64,000 nt of DNA from an uncultured Dorea sp. (GTDB lineage Bacteria > Bacillota > Clostridia > Lachnospirales > Lachnospiraceae), in NCBI GenBank assembly GCA_910579925.1, contig CAJTVY010000012.1, positions 1 to 64,000 of the forward strand, read 5' to 3'. Made by a program: the position numbers and the translations under genes. A model generated the notes under the pieces. The model was not told the origin of the DNA and made no database searches. It saw nothing but the letters and a program-made list of their open reading frames with translations. This document shows positions 56,808-64,000 of the stretch, piece after piece; position 1 is the stretch's first letter; each line of letters begins with the position of its first letter.

Positions 56808-56855
56808 CCGCCTGCGGCATACCGCAGCAGCGCCATCATTCCTGACTGTTACTCT

Positions 56856-56999
56856 CTACTTCTTCTGCTCGCATGTCTGATTGCCGACTGTGCAGGATGT
56901 CTTACATGCCGACTGACAGGATGTCTGGCACTCGCCGCATCCGCCCTTCTTCAAACTGTTGTTCAGAGTCTGTGTATTTAATGTCTTTACATGCTTCAT
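56856..56999 (-). CDS. scfA: SCIFF ranthipeptide precursor (47 aa)
   Basis: Short gene encoding 47 residues: MKHVKTLNTQTLNNSLKKGG, then CGECQTSCQSACKTSC and TVGNQTCEQKK. It has six cysteines in its C-terminal half, the signature of the SCIFF family (six cysteines in forty-five residues), the founding ranthipeptide. ScfB links Cys to neighbouring residues through thioethers. ATG 56999 lies nine bases after GGAGG; an ATG two codons earlier (57005) is too close. It has its own promoter and a strong terminator. In related clostridia ranthipeptides have been linked to quorum sensing and metabolic control; not shown here. Confidence 0.96.
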   Translation of the reverse strand: MKHVKTLNTQTLNNSLKKGGCGECQTSCQSACKTSCTVGNQTCEQKK

Positions 57000-57036
57000 G
57001 GTCATGATCCTCCTTATTCTTTTGCTGACTTCTGTT

Positions 57037-57065
57037 ATTATAGCATTACATCTTCATTTGCGCAA
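57037..57065 (-). promoter_or_regulatory. scfA promoter
   Basis: Minus strand TTGCGC (57060-57065), 17-base spacer, TATAAT (57037-57042), 38 bases before the scfA start. Confidence 0.72.
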
Positions 57066-57088
57066 TAAGGAAGTGTGTAAAATTAAAA

Positions 57089-57469
57089 TCACGACAGCAT
57101 ACCGCCCGCCATTCCGCCGCCAGCGCACAAGATCAATGTAGTCACCATATTCGCCGCATCCCCGTTCAGCGTACGGTACACGCCAAGGGTAATCAGCAGA
57201 AGCAGCGCAAAATAACCGATACCAAGTCCCAGCCCCCACAGATACCTTCTCACCCTGGCAAACTTGCCGATGACGATCCCGCCAAGCAGCGTTGCCATAA
57301 TATAGATTGCCACGATGGCAGCCGACACCGCTTTCTCATTCAGTTCAAACTTAAACAGCGCCACTGCCAGCAGCAATAACAGAATCCCTGTGATGACGTA
57401 AGAAACCAGAAGTGACTTCAATACCCACATGACCCACGAATCTTTCTGGAGCTTTTTTTCCATTCCCAT
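57089..57469 (-). CDS. TIGR04086 family membrane protein
   Basis: 126 residues with four predicted membrane segments, for example SLLVSYVITGILLLLLAVAL and LGLGIGYFALLLLITLGVY, and GGGMAGGMLS at the end. The family is uncharacterised and is often found right before the SCIFF precursor gene, as here (about 90 bases away), hinting at a role in handling or exporting the peptide. The association is known from gene neighbourhoods; the role is inference. Confidence 0.88.
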   Translation of the reverse strand: MGMEKKLQKDSWVMWVLKSLLVSYVITGILLLLLAVALFKFELNEKAVSAAIVAIYIMATLLGGIVIGKFARVRRYLWGLGLGIGYFALLLLITLGVYRTLNGDAANMVTTLILCAGGGMAGGMLS

Positions 57470-57517
57470 CCCTCCTTGTCTATCACAAGGTATGATGGGA
57501 ACTCTGATTATATTCCT

Positions 57518-58066
57518 CTATTGTTCCATCTGACTGCCTAAAAATCCTGCCGCGCACGCCGCCATCTTCTGTTCCAGTTCTCCTAGTTTCTTCTTAGGGT
57601 CCCTTGAAAGAAGGATCACTCCGCCGATCACATCCCCTTCACAGATAATCGGGCTGATGATTTCATACTCATAGTCCTCATCCTGGGCATCTATAATCGG
57701 AATATACGCCTTTTCCCCTGCCGCAGCCGCAAGCTGCGCCCTGTCGCACAGACTCTTCTCTAACTGTCTGCTGATATATTTGTCCTGAAGCTCCTTCTTA
57801 CCATTTCCTGCCGCCGCAATCATCTGATCCATATCACAGACGCAGACCAGGCAGTTAATGGTCTGTGCAAGGCTTTCAGCGTACTGCTTTGCAAATGTTG
57901 ACAGTTCTCCGATCGGAGAATATTTTTTTAATATAATCTCTCCTTCCCGGTCTGTGAAGATTTCCAGTGGGTCGCCTTCCCGGATTCTCAGTGTACGCCG
58001 GATTTCCTTTGGAATAACCACCCGGCCCAAATCATCTATTCTACGCACAATCCCTGTAGCTTTCAT
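57518..58066 (-). CDS. spoVT: AbrB-type transcriptional regulator, SpoVT family
   Basis: 182 residues. N-terminal swapped-hairpin AbrB DNA-binding domain (MKATGIVRRIDDLGRVVIPK, then EIRRTLRIREGDPLEIF) and a C-terminal GAF-like domain (about 60-180), the two-domain form of SpoVT, a late forespore regulator in sporulating Firmicutes. ATG 58066 is ten bases after GGAGG; the longer frame upstream is not used. It points to a sporulating lineage, although SpoVT-like proteins also occur in non-sporulating relatives. Confidence 0.9.
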   Translation of the reverse strand: MKATGIVRRIDDLGRVVIPKEIRRTLRIREGDPLEIFTDREGEIILKKYSPIGELSTFAKQYAESLAQTINCLVCVCDMDQMIAAAGNGKKELQDKYISRQLEKSLCDRAQLAAAAGEKAYIPIIDAQDEDYEYEIISPIICEGDVIGGVILLSRDPKKKLGELEQKMAACAAGFLGSQMEQ

Positions 58067-58154
58067 AGTATCAATTCCTCCATCTGTAAATTTGATACTA
58101 TTATCTGTAAATGAAGGGATTTTATACCGCAAAACCTGTTTTCTTTTACATTTC

Positions 58155-59426
58155 CTAATCTCCTCTGACTATCGTACTCTGTATCCTTCGATATACTTTG
58201 TGCATAGTCATCCCCTGTATAATCGTTGTAAAGAACACAATCGCATAAGTTCCTCCAAGAATAATCAGGTATACCTCATCGGAAACCAGCTCCTGCGCAC
58301 TCATGGCAAGCGCAACAGAAAGACCTCCCCGAAGGCCTCCCCAGGTCAGAAGCTTGATGAACTGCAGCCTGTGATACCCGTCGGGAAGATAACCGATGAA
58401 TATGGACGCAGCCCCAAGACTTAAAGCCCTTGCCACCAGATTCGCCACGATTGCAATGAGCGACAGAACCAGAACATGGGGCATCTGTAATATTCCGATA
58501 AAGGAAAGCCCAAGCATGACATACAAAACCGAATTCAGCAGTGTATCCAATATCTCCCAGAAGCTGTCGAACTGTCGAAGCTTGAGCGTCCTTCCCTTAT
58601 ACTCCGAAAAATTCCTAAGCGCCGAGAACAGAACCCCGCACACAACAGAGGCAATCGCCCCGGAAAACCCAAAATACTCACACAATACATAGGACATGGA
58701 CACCGCCAGAAGACTGGTAAAGATCTGCCTGGACTCATCCTTTGTGTGGCTGAATATCGGGAAACACACGAATGTCACCACCGTTCCGACAGCGACGGCT
58801 CCCAGTAACTCCTTCGCCATCACCGCAAAAAAACCACCGCTTTCTGCGGCAGTAACCATTCCCGAAAAGAAGATGAACAGTGCGACGCCCATCCCGTCAT
58901 TCAGCAGAGATTCCCCCTCAATAATAAAACTGATCCCTGGCGGAAGGTTAAACTTCTTTAAAATACTGGTAGCTGCAATCGGGTCCGTGGGCGCAACGAT
59001 ACTGCCGAACATCAGACAGACCGGAAGTGTAAACGGAAGCCCCAGAACCCTGGCGGCCCCATAGAAAATCAAGCCATAGAACACAGCTCCCAGTAAGGTT
59101 GCTCCCACAGCCAGCAACGAAATGGCCCGGGCATGCTTTTTGAAATCCAGAAGCCTCATATGACAGGAACCTGCGAACAGCATAAAGCACAGAACCCCCT
59201 CCATCAGAAAACCTTCCAGATTGAAAAACTGTAACTCCTCAAGTACCTGAGACACGGTTCCGGTTCCTTTTAAGGCTGCGCTCATCACCAGCAGCAGACC
59301 GCCGGCAATCACAGTAAACAGCATCAGCGCAATCTCATGGGTGAATTTTGTCACCTTTTCGTTAAAATATCCCAGCACAACCACAAGCGCAAGTAATATA
59401 ACCGTATCTATCAGAAATGTATCCAT
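58155..59426 (-). CDS. Cation:proton antiporter, CPA1/NhaP type
   Basis: 423 residues, 12-13 membrane segments. The CPA1 core motif is present in GSIVAPTDPIAATSILKKF (with the TD-to-P stretch and ion-binding Asp), followed by IIEGESLLNDGMGVALF. There is no long cytoplasmic tail. The protein exchanges Na+ or K+ for H+ across the membrane; ion preference cannot be read from sequence. It is followed by spoVT in the same direction. Confidence 0.92.
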   Translation of the reverse strand: MDTFLIDTVILLALVVVLGYFNEKVTKFTHEIALMLFTVIAGGLLLVMSAALKGTGTVSQVLEELQFFNLEGFLMEGVLCFMLFAGSCHMRLLDFKKHARAISLLAVGATLLGAVFYGLIFYGAARVLGLPFTLPVCLMFGSIVAPTDPIAATSILKKFNLPPGISFIIEGESLLNDGMGVALFIFFSGMVTAAESGGFFAVMAKELLGAVAVGTVVTFVCFPIFSHTKDESRQIFTSLLAVSMSYVLCEYFGFSGAIASVVCGVLFSALRNFSEYKGRTLKLRQFDSFWEILDTLLNSVLYVMLGLSFIGILQMPHVLVLSLIAIVANLVARALSLGAASIFIGYLPDGYHRLQFIKLLTWGGLRGGLSVALAMSAQELVSDEVYLIILGGTYAIVFFTTIIQGMTMHKVYRRIQSTIVRGD

Positions 59427-59540
59427 CTCTTTTCTCCCCCTTTTTGCGAAAACGTATGCTCTGTTTAAATATAATACGTTTATTGTATCATATCAGGACC
59501 GCTATTTTCAATCCTTATTCTATGACAGTGCACAAATCTC

Positions 59541-59628
59541 GTAACAGTGAATCCGGAAGGCTGAACTGTTACCAAATCTCGTAACAGTTTAGTCTGCAAC
59601 AGCGCGCTTGCCCCGCGGTTAGCAGCCA
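59541..59628. repeat. GTAACAGTTCAG-type repeats, copies 4 and 5
   Basis: Copy 4 at 59541-59572 (GTAACAGTGAATCC ... GGCTGAACTGTTAC) is an inverted pair; copy 5 at 59581-59628 (GTAACAGTTTAGTCTGC, then AACAGCGC-GCTTGCC-CCGCGGTT) matches the copy at 39891. CAAATCTC precedes both. It fills much of the 230-base gap between the antiporter gene and the small gene at 59658. Confidence 0.75.
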
Positions 59629-59657
59629 GGAGAGAATCTGTCCCTTACGTCGGTCGT

Positions 59658-59795
59658 CTAACCTTCCATCCTTTCATTTCTTTTGGCCGCCTCTGTCTGT
59701 TCTTTTTCTTTTTCATCTTCCAGATGTTTTTTCAGCATACATTTCTCATCAATCTCATATACGGCATTGCCGTCGATAATCAGCTTTCTATCCAT
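59658..59795 (-). CDS. Small protein of unknown function (45 aa)
   Basis: A 45-codon frame beginning MDRKLIIDGNAVYEIDE, then a Lys/Glu-rich helix to the end (KKHLEDEKEKEQTEAAKRN). GGGAG lies five bases before the ATG (59793-59795). The shape, a beta hairpin followed by a charged helix, is seen in short conserved Lachnospiraceae proteins that I recall but cannot name. No function is proposed. Confidence 0.65.
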   Translation of the reverse strand: MDRKLIIDGNAVYEIDEKCMLKKHLEDEKEKEQTEAAKRNERMEG

Positions 59796-59961
59796 TTCTG
59801 CTCCCTTTCTTTCGGAAACCGGCATCCGTTTTCCGAATCGTTGTTTCTCTTAATAATATATGAAACGCTTAAGATTTAGTTTTCCCATATCTCATAAAAT
59901 CCATTCGTCCGTCATATATATTTACAACGTTATATTAAGGAACTGTCCACAAGGAGTGCCT

Positions 59962-60429
59962 ATGGAACAAAATTCACTGAAACCTATGACGCCTTTCGAT
60001 AATCTGGTGACGCCGCCTTTTTTATATACGTTAAAACTCCTGCTTCCATACACTCCGCCTTCTGCGCAGCGTTTTTTCGGAATCTATATCAAATTCCTGG
60101 AATTTCGCCATACGATGGAATATTTTCAAGGGTTTTCCTCCTCTCCTTCCAATATCCTGGAAGGTCTGAAGCCATATATGAACCCGGCAGAAAAAGAAAT
60201 GATGGAACAAATGTCAGGCATGATGAATATGATGGAAATGGTAAAAAGCATGCAGTCTATGTCTGAATCATCCTCCGAAGGTTCCGATGCATTTAACCCG
60301 ATGGACATGATGAAGAGCATGTTAAACCCCGAACAGCAGGAGATGTTCGAGATGTATAACACAATGTTCGAAAATGAATTCAATCAGCCCGATACGGGCA
60401 ATCAGAAAGGAGATGCAGAACATGAATGA
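59962..60429 (+). CDS. Methionine-rich protein of unknown function (155 aa)
   Basis: 155 residues; the start at ATG 59962 has AAGGAG five bases upstream. The N-terminal half has hydrophobic and Pro-rich stretches (DNLVTPPFLYTLKLLLPYTP), the C-terminal half is acidic and has about 20 Met (EKEMMEQMSGMMNMMEMVK). No known domain. The last codons overlap the start of the next gene (ATGAATGA), so the two are translationally coupled. A similar pairing and composition suggests an assembly with its neighbour. Function unknown. Confidence 0.75.
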   Translation: MEQNSLKPMTPFDNLVTPPFLYTLKLLLPYTPPSAQRFFGIYIKFLEFRHTMEYFQGFSSSPSNILEGLKPYMNPAEKEMMEQMSGMMNMMEMVKSMQSMSESSSEGSDAFNPMDMMKSMLNPEQQEMFEMYNTMFENEFNQPDTGNQKGDAEHE

Positions 60430-60697
60430 ATGGATGAACCACCCGGACATGCAGAATATTGATCCGATGAAAATGGAACTGATCCGCACCGCCGCTGAAA
60501 AGACCCAGGGGAAAAACGGCAAAGCCCTTGCCCCTGTCATGATGGCGCTGATCACCAATGCAAATAAGAAGGGAATCCAGTTTACTCCCGATGAATTCTC
60601 GCTGGTACTCTCCGTCCTGAAAGACGGGAAATCCAAGGAAGAGCAGGATCAAATCGAAGGCATGGTGCGGATGGTTTCTTCTTATATGAAGAAATAA
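60422..60697 (+). CDS. Small helical protein of unknown function (91 aa), coupled to the gene before
   Basis: 91 residues starting MNEWMNHPDMQNIDPMKMEL, helical, with AEKTQGKNGKALAPVMMALI and FTPDEFSLVLSVLKDGKS. AGGAG is nine bases before ATG 60422, and it overlaps the stop of the preceding Met-rich gene by eight bases. The NxDPMKxELI and FTxDE pattern resembles small conserved Lachnospiraceae proteins, but the family has no function that I know. Confidence 0.75.
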   Translation: MNEWMNHPDMQNIDPMKMELIRTAAEKTQGKNGKALAPVMMALITNANKKGIQFTPDEFSLVLSVLKDGKSKEEQDQIEGMVRMVSSYMKK

Positions 60698-60700
60698 TTG

Positions 60701-61165
60701 TTATTTTTTCCGGTTCCTCAACTGACGGCGCAGGGCGGCCTGTTCCCAGGCCGTCCGCTCTTCCTCTGTCTCCAGGATCAGACCTTTCACCGGAACCGGC
60801 CTGTCGTTTTCATCCAGCGCCACCATGGTAAAGAAAGCCTGGTTAATAAGGGTCCTTTTTCCTTCCAGATCTTCAATGTAGGTGTCTGCCTCTACTTCCA
60901 TGGATGTGCGCCCTACATAGGTTAATTTCCCTTTAATAATGATCACGTCGTTCTGGTACGCTCCCTTCAGAAACCGCAGGTTATCGACGGATGCCGTAGT
61001 GACATTCTTATGTGCATGGCGTTTTGCCGTAAGAGCGGCGACCTCGTCAATCCACTGCATCAGAATACCGCCGAAAAGACGGCCTACCGCATTCAGATGA
61101 TTCGGCCGGACAATGTGGACAGTTTCAACGATGGATTCCGATACTTTTCTGCTCTCTGTATTCAT
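60701..61165 (-). CDS. Acyl-CoA thioesterase, hotdog fold
   Basis: 154 residues, one hotdog domain, with NHLNAVGRLFGGILMQWIDE, the core of the YciA/BFIT-like acyl-CoA thioesterase group (the Asn/Gly and Asp region of the active site), then TASVDNLRFLKGA. It cleaves acyl-CoA thioesters; chain length preference is not readable. It is convergent with the small gene pair (stop codons four bases apart). Confidence 0.9.
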   Translation of the reverse strand: MNTESRKVSESIVETVHIVRPNHLNAVGRLFGGILMQWIDEVAALTAKRHAHKNVTTASVDNLRFLKGAYQNDVIIIKGKLTYVGRTSMEVEADTYIEDLEGKRTLINQAFFTMVALDENDRPVPVKGLILETEEERTAWEQAALRRQLRNRKK

Positions 61166-61293
61166 ATTAAAAGTTCTCCTGTTCTTTAAGATTATTTTAT
61201 TCTTTTCAGTAATCCCTTTTATTATAACACAGGATTTGATATACTTAGTTTGATTTCTGACAAACTTTTCTATGAAAGACGAGGCCGTTTTAT

Positions 61294-62070
61294 ATGTTAA
61301 GAAGAAAAAAAGTAAAGGAAGAACCTGTTTCCCTTAGAAATATCAGGCTCACCATTGAATATGACGGAAGCCGTTACCAGGGATGGACGCGTCTGGGTAA
61401 GAATGAATCCAACAATACCATTTCCAATAAGATTCTGGAGGTTCTAAAGAAAATGACCGGAGAAGAGAACCTGGAACTTTTCTGCGGCTGCCGTACAGAA
61501 GTGGGCGTTCATGCCTATGCCCAGGTTGCCAATTTTAAAACCAGTTCCGACATGGACATACTGGATATGAAGCATGATCTCAACCGGTATCTTCCCATGG
61601 ATATTGCCATCGTGAATGTTGAGGAAGCGCCTGGACGTTTCCATGCGCAGCTCAACGCCGTTTCCAAGACTTACATGTACCGTCTGACTGTAGACGACGT
61701 TCCAAGCGTGTTCGACCGGAAATATACTTATCACTGCTTTAAGACCCCGGACCGGCAGGCCATGCGCCAGGCTGCTCTTCTGCTGGTGGGGACCCATGAC
61801 TTCAAGAATTTCTCTACCGCCAGAAAGAGTAAATCTACGGTGCGCAAGCTCTATGACATCGAGATCTACAGCGCCGCCCAGGAGATGCAGATCATTCTGT
61901 ATGCGGATGACTTTCTTCACAATATGGCGCGGCTGATTGTAGGCACACTCCTGGATATCGGAATGGGGGTACGCCCCAAGGAGGATATCGAAGATATCTT
62001 CGAAGGAATCCAGTCGCCGAGCGCGCCCTGCGACCCCAAAGGGCTTTATCTCCAGGAAATATCTTATTAA
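61294..62070 (+). CDS. TruA-like tRNA pseudouridine synthase with Glu in the catalytic position
   Basis: 258 residues, full length for the TruA fold, with IEYDGSRYQGW, YRFLTVDD-like middle segments, and HNMARLIVGTLLDIGMG near the end. In every well-studied TruA the catalytic Asp lies in GRTDAGVHA; here the block is CRTEVGVHAYAQVANF with Glu69 (codon GAA at about 61498-61500). The enzyme may be inactive, altered in activity, or have another role. A canonical TruA is expected elsewhere in the genome. A DeoR regulator follows 18 bases later, probably on the same transcript. Confidence 0.88.
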   Translation: MLRRKKVKEEPVSLRNIRLTIEYDGSRYQGWTRLGKNESNNTISNKILEVLKKMTGEENLELFCGCRTEVGVHAYAQVANFKTSSDMDILDMKHDLNRYLPMDIAIVNVEEAPGRFHAQLNAVSKTYMYRLTVDDVPSVFDRKYTYHCFKTPDRQAMRQAALLLVGTHDFKNFSTARKSKSTVRKLYDIEIYSAAQEMQIILYADDFLHNMARLIVGTLLDIGMGVRPKEDIEDIFEGIQSPSAPCDPKGLYLQEISY

Positions 62071-62088
62071 GTCTGGAGGAAATCGAAC

Positions 62089-62847
62089 ATGTTTGCGTCA
62101 GAGAGACAGACAAGAATCGTAGAAATGATCCGGCAATACGGTCGTGTTCACGTAGACATGCTGGCGCAGGAACTCGGCGTCAGCGCAATGACGATCCGCA
62201 GGGATCTTGTGAAACTGGAAGAGGAGAACAAAATCGAACGCTGCCACGGCGGGGCTGTGGCAAAGCAGGAGGAGAACTATGCCGACAAGCAGATCAGCCA
62301 TCATAACGAGAAACGAAAGCTGGCAAGAATCTGCGCCTCCTTCGTATCAGAAGGAGACACCGTATTCCTGGATGCCGGGACCACGACCTATGAGATCGCC
62401 AGAATGATCAAGGATATCAAAGGAATTCTGATCGTCACCAACGATCTGGAGATCGCCCAGCTTCTGAAAAACAGTGAGGCTGAATTATTCATCTGCGGAG
62501 GGATCGTCCAGAAATCCACCGGGAGCATGTTCGGACGATATGCCACACAGATGCTGGCAGATTTCAAATTTGACACCGGATTCTTCGGGGCGGCTTCCAT
62601 TAACGAGGATTTTGAAGTGACCACACCTACCTCTGAGAAGATGTGGCTAAAACGCAATACCCCTATGCAATGCCAGCGTTCCTATCTGGTGGTGGATCAG
62701 TCAAAATTCGGCCGACAGGCCATGACGAAGATCAACGATCTGGGGGATTATACCGGAATTGTCACGGATAAGGATTTCAGCGAAGAAGAATTAAAACGGC
62801 TGGATAAGATGAATGCAGCGCTTATAAACAAAGTCGGGGGATGGTAG
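62089..62847 (+). CDS. DeoR/GlpR family transcriptional regulator
   Basis: 252 residues. N-terminal DeoR helix-turn-helix (RQTRIVEMIRQYGRVHVDML, then AQELGVSAMTIRRDLVKLE), ERCHGGAV, and a sugar-phosphate-isomerase-like sensor domain with DAGTTTYEIARM and GGIVQKSTGSMFG. GGAGG lies upstream of the ATG at 62089. Family members sense phosphorylated sugars. It is convergent with the GntP-type permease gene, a possible target, but no shared operator was identified. Confidence 0.92.
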   Translation: MFASERQTRIVEMIRQYGRVHVDMLAQELGVSAMTIRRDLVKLEEENKIERCHGGAVAKQEENYADKQISHHNEKRKLARICASFVSEGDTVFLDAGTTTYEIARMIKDIKGILIVTNDLEIAQLLKNSEAELFICGGIVQKSTGSMFGRYATQMLADFKFDTGFFGAASINEDFEVTTPTSEKMWLKRNTPMQCQRSYLVVDQSKFGRQAMTKINDLGDYTGIVTDKDFSEEELKRLDKMNAALINKVGGW

Positions 62848-62874
62848 ATAACTACCATCCCCACATAACTTTTT
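62837..62874 (+). terminator. Terminator of truA-like/deoR operon
   Basis: GGGGATGGTAG / CTACCATCCCC stem with a four-base loop, followed a few bases later by six Ts. It overlaps the deoR-family stop codon. Confidence 0.8.
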
Positions 62875-62897
62875 TAGAAGAAAACTCTTTTCGCAGC

Positions 62898-64000
62898 CTA
62901 CATAAAGATATTCAGTACGATAACTTCTACTACGCCGACCGCCCACGCAATAGTGGAAGTAACGGACCATACCGTAAGCTGATCCTTCGCCTCGCTGACT
63001 CCCAGCGTCCGGTTTACCACCCAGAAATAGCTGTCGTTAAAATATCCAAAGAACAAGGAACCTACACAGCATGCAACCGCTCCAAGCAGCGGGCTTGCTC
63101 CCGACGCCACGATGATCGGAGCAGAGATACTTGCCGCCGTCGTCATGGCGACCGTACCGGAACCCTGGATAAAACGCATTGCCGTTGAGATGATCAGCGG
63201 CAGGATGATGATCGGAATTGCCGTCTGTGCAAGCCCTTCTGCCATAAACGTTCCAAGCCCGGAATCCTTGATGATCTGTCCAAGAGCGCCGCCTCCGCCA
63301 GTTACCAGCATGATGATACCTGCAGACATCATTCCTTTCTCCATCTCAGAGATACAGGTCTGCCTGTCAAGATTCCTCCCCAGTGTAAAGATTGCTACCA
63401 GAAGTCCAAGCCCCACCGCCACGATCGGCTGTCCGAGGAAAATAAGAACCTGCATGATTCCCGCAGTCTTTCCCAGCGCCGAAGCAATCGTATTAATGAG
63501 AATCAGAATGATCGGAACGATCAGAGGCATGAAAGACTCCAATGTACCTGGCATTCCCGTCATATCCATAGAAAATGCATTCTCATAATCCGGCTCCTGA
63601 TACGGAGCTTCTACGATCTCGCCGTTCTCATCCGTGATGCGGTAATATTTCTTAGCCAGTACCATTCTCGCATATGCGATACAGGCAATTGACATCGGAA
63701 GCGCAAGCACGATTGTCAGAAGAATGAACTTTCCTACGTCCACTCCGAAGATCCCGCATACGCCCAGAGGACCTGGTGTCGGCGGAACCAGGGAGTGGGT
63801 GATTACAAGGCCCGCAGCCAGTGACACGCCAAGTGCAATGACAGATTTCTTCGTTGCTTTGGAGATCGCCTTCGCAATTGGCGCCAGTACCACGAAACCA
63901 GAGTCGCAGAAGATCGGAATGGATACCAGGAAACCGGTCAGCGCCAGCGCCTCCTCTTCCCTTTTCTTTCCAAACAGCTTGAGGAAGGTATGGGCCATCC
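62898..64000 (-). CDS. GntP family gluconate:H+ symporter (N-terminus cut by window edge)
   Basis: At least 367 residues visible, hydrophobic, about ten membrane segments. Conserved GntP segments are PIFCDSGFVVLAPIA, HSLVPPTPGPLGVCGIFGV, and QGSGTVAMTTAASI near the C-terminus. These permeases take up gluconate or related sugar acids. The full protein should be about 430-450 residues, so about 70 N-terminal residues lie beyond position 64000. It faces the DeoR-type regulator, which may control it. Confidence 0.9.
   Translation of the reverse strand, partial: MAHTFLKLFGKKREEEALALTGFLVSIPIFCDSGFVVLAPIAKAISKATKKSVIALGVSLAAGLVITHSLVPPTPGPLGVCGIFGVDVGKFILLTIVLALPMSIACIAYARMVLAKKYYRITDENGEIVEAPYQEPDYENAFSMDMTGMPGTLESFMPLIVPIILILINTIASALGKTAGIMQVLIFLGQPIVAVGLGLLVAIFTLGRNLDRQTCISEMEKGMMSAGIIMLVTGGGGALGQIIKDSGLGTFMAEGLAQTAIPIIILPLIISTAMRFIQGSGTVAMTTAASISAPIIVASGASPLLGAVACCVGSLFFGYFNDSYFWVVNRTLGVSEAKDQLTVWSVTSTIAWAVGVVEVIVLNIFM

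Noticed and set aside
56600..56839. 79-codon minus-strand frame between scfA and scfB
   Set aside because: It runs through the terminator, the 27-base palindrome and the hairpin before scfB; its sequence is explained by these inverted repeats rather than by coding.

Overview
The window looks like chromosome from a Gram-positive anaerobe of the Lachnospiraceae (Clostridia), perhaps near Dorea or Clostridium scindens. The placement is by protein family content and gene order, not by a marker gene: HrcA/CIRCE control, SpoVT, HemZ, a CBS-type family II pyrophosphatase, a clostridial single-chain PurL, the SCIFF peptide with its radical SAM maturase, and the Firmicutes run secDF-recJ-apt-rel-hisS-aspS. 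Most genes lie on the minus strand. No rRNA, tRNA, CRISPR array, transposase or phage gene was recognised. Both edge genes are partial (hrcA at the left, a GntP-type permease at the right).

Layout. 1-8.4 kb: hrcA with its promoter and CIRCE operator, an unknown small gene, rarA, tcdA, a polysaccharide deacetylase, a flavin reductase-like protein, a CBS/DRTGG pyrophosphatase and gdhA. 8.7-14.7 kb: a signalling block made of a stand-alone Hpt protein, a response regulator with HD-GYP and GGDEF domains, a hybrid histidine kinase and a divergent PilZ protein, which together could form a phosphorelay feeding c-di-GMP turnover. 14.7-24.9 kb: purL, a DUF1461 membrane protein, a nuclease-helicase fusion, and a TetR regulator followed by a radical SAM/DUF4130 DNA-metabolism pair whose consensus promoter is overlaid by a palindromic operator. 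25-35 kb: glgB, a SleB-like cell wall hydrolase, a nucleotide-sugar dehydrogenase, a DUF1015 protein, a cardiolipin synthase broken by one in-frame stop, a phosphoesterase and a cytoplasmic ParB-like/BMP fusion. 35.2-38.3 kb: a copper operon (csoR, copA with a C-terminal CopZ-like domain that has its own start signals, a GNAT gene) with two CsoR-type operators. 38.3-41.8 kb: trmO, nfo and a chemotaxis receptor.

41.9-58.1 kb is a housekeeping run: aspS, hisS, hemZ, an MBL-fold hydrolase, rel, apt, recJ, secDF, then the ranthipeptide pair scfB/scfA, a TIGR04086 membrane protein and spoVT. It is interrupted between apt and recJ by a plus-strand GAF/degenerate-GGDEF gene with its own promoter. 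58.1-64 kb holds a cation/proton antiporter, three small uncharacterised genes, a thioesterase, a TruA homologue with Glu in place of the catalytic Asp, a DeoR regulator and the partial GntP-type permease.

The observations most worth following are the embedded copZ start, the TetR-controlled radical SAM repair operon, the ParB-BMP fusion, the TruA Asp-to-Glu change, the SCIFF locus with two terminator-like hairpins between precursor and maturase, and two families of dispersed palindromic intergenic repeats.
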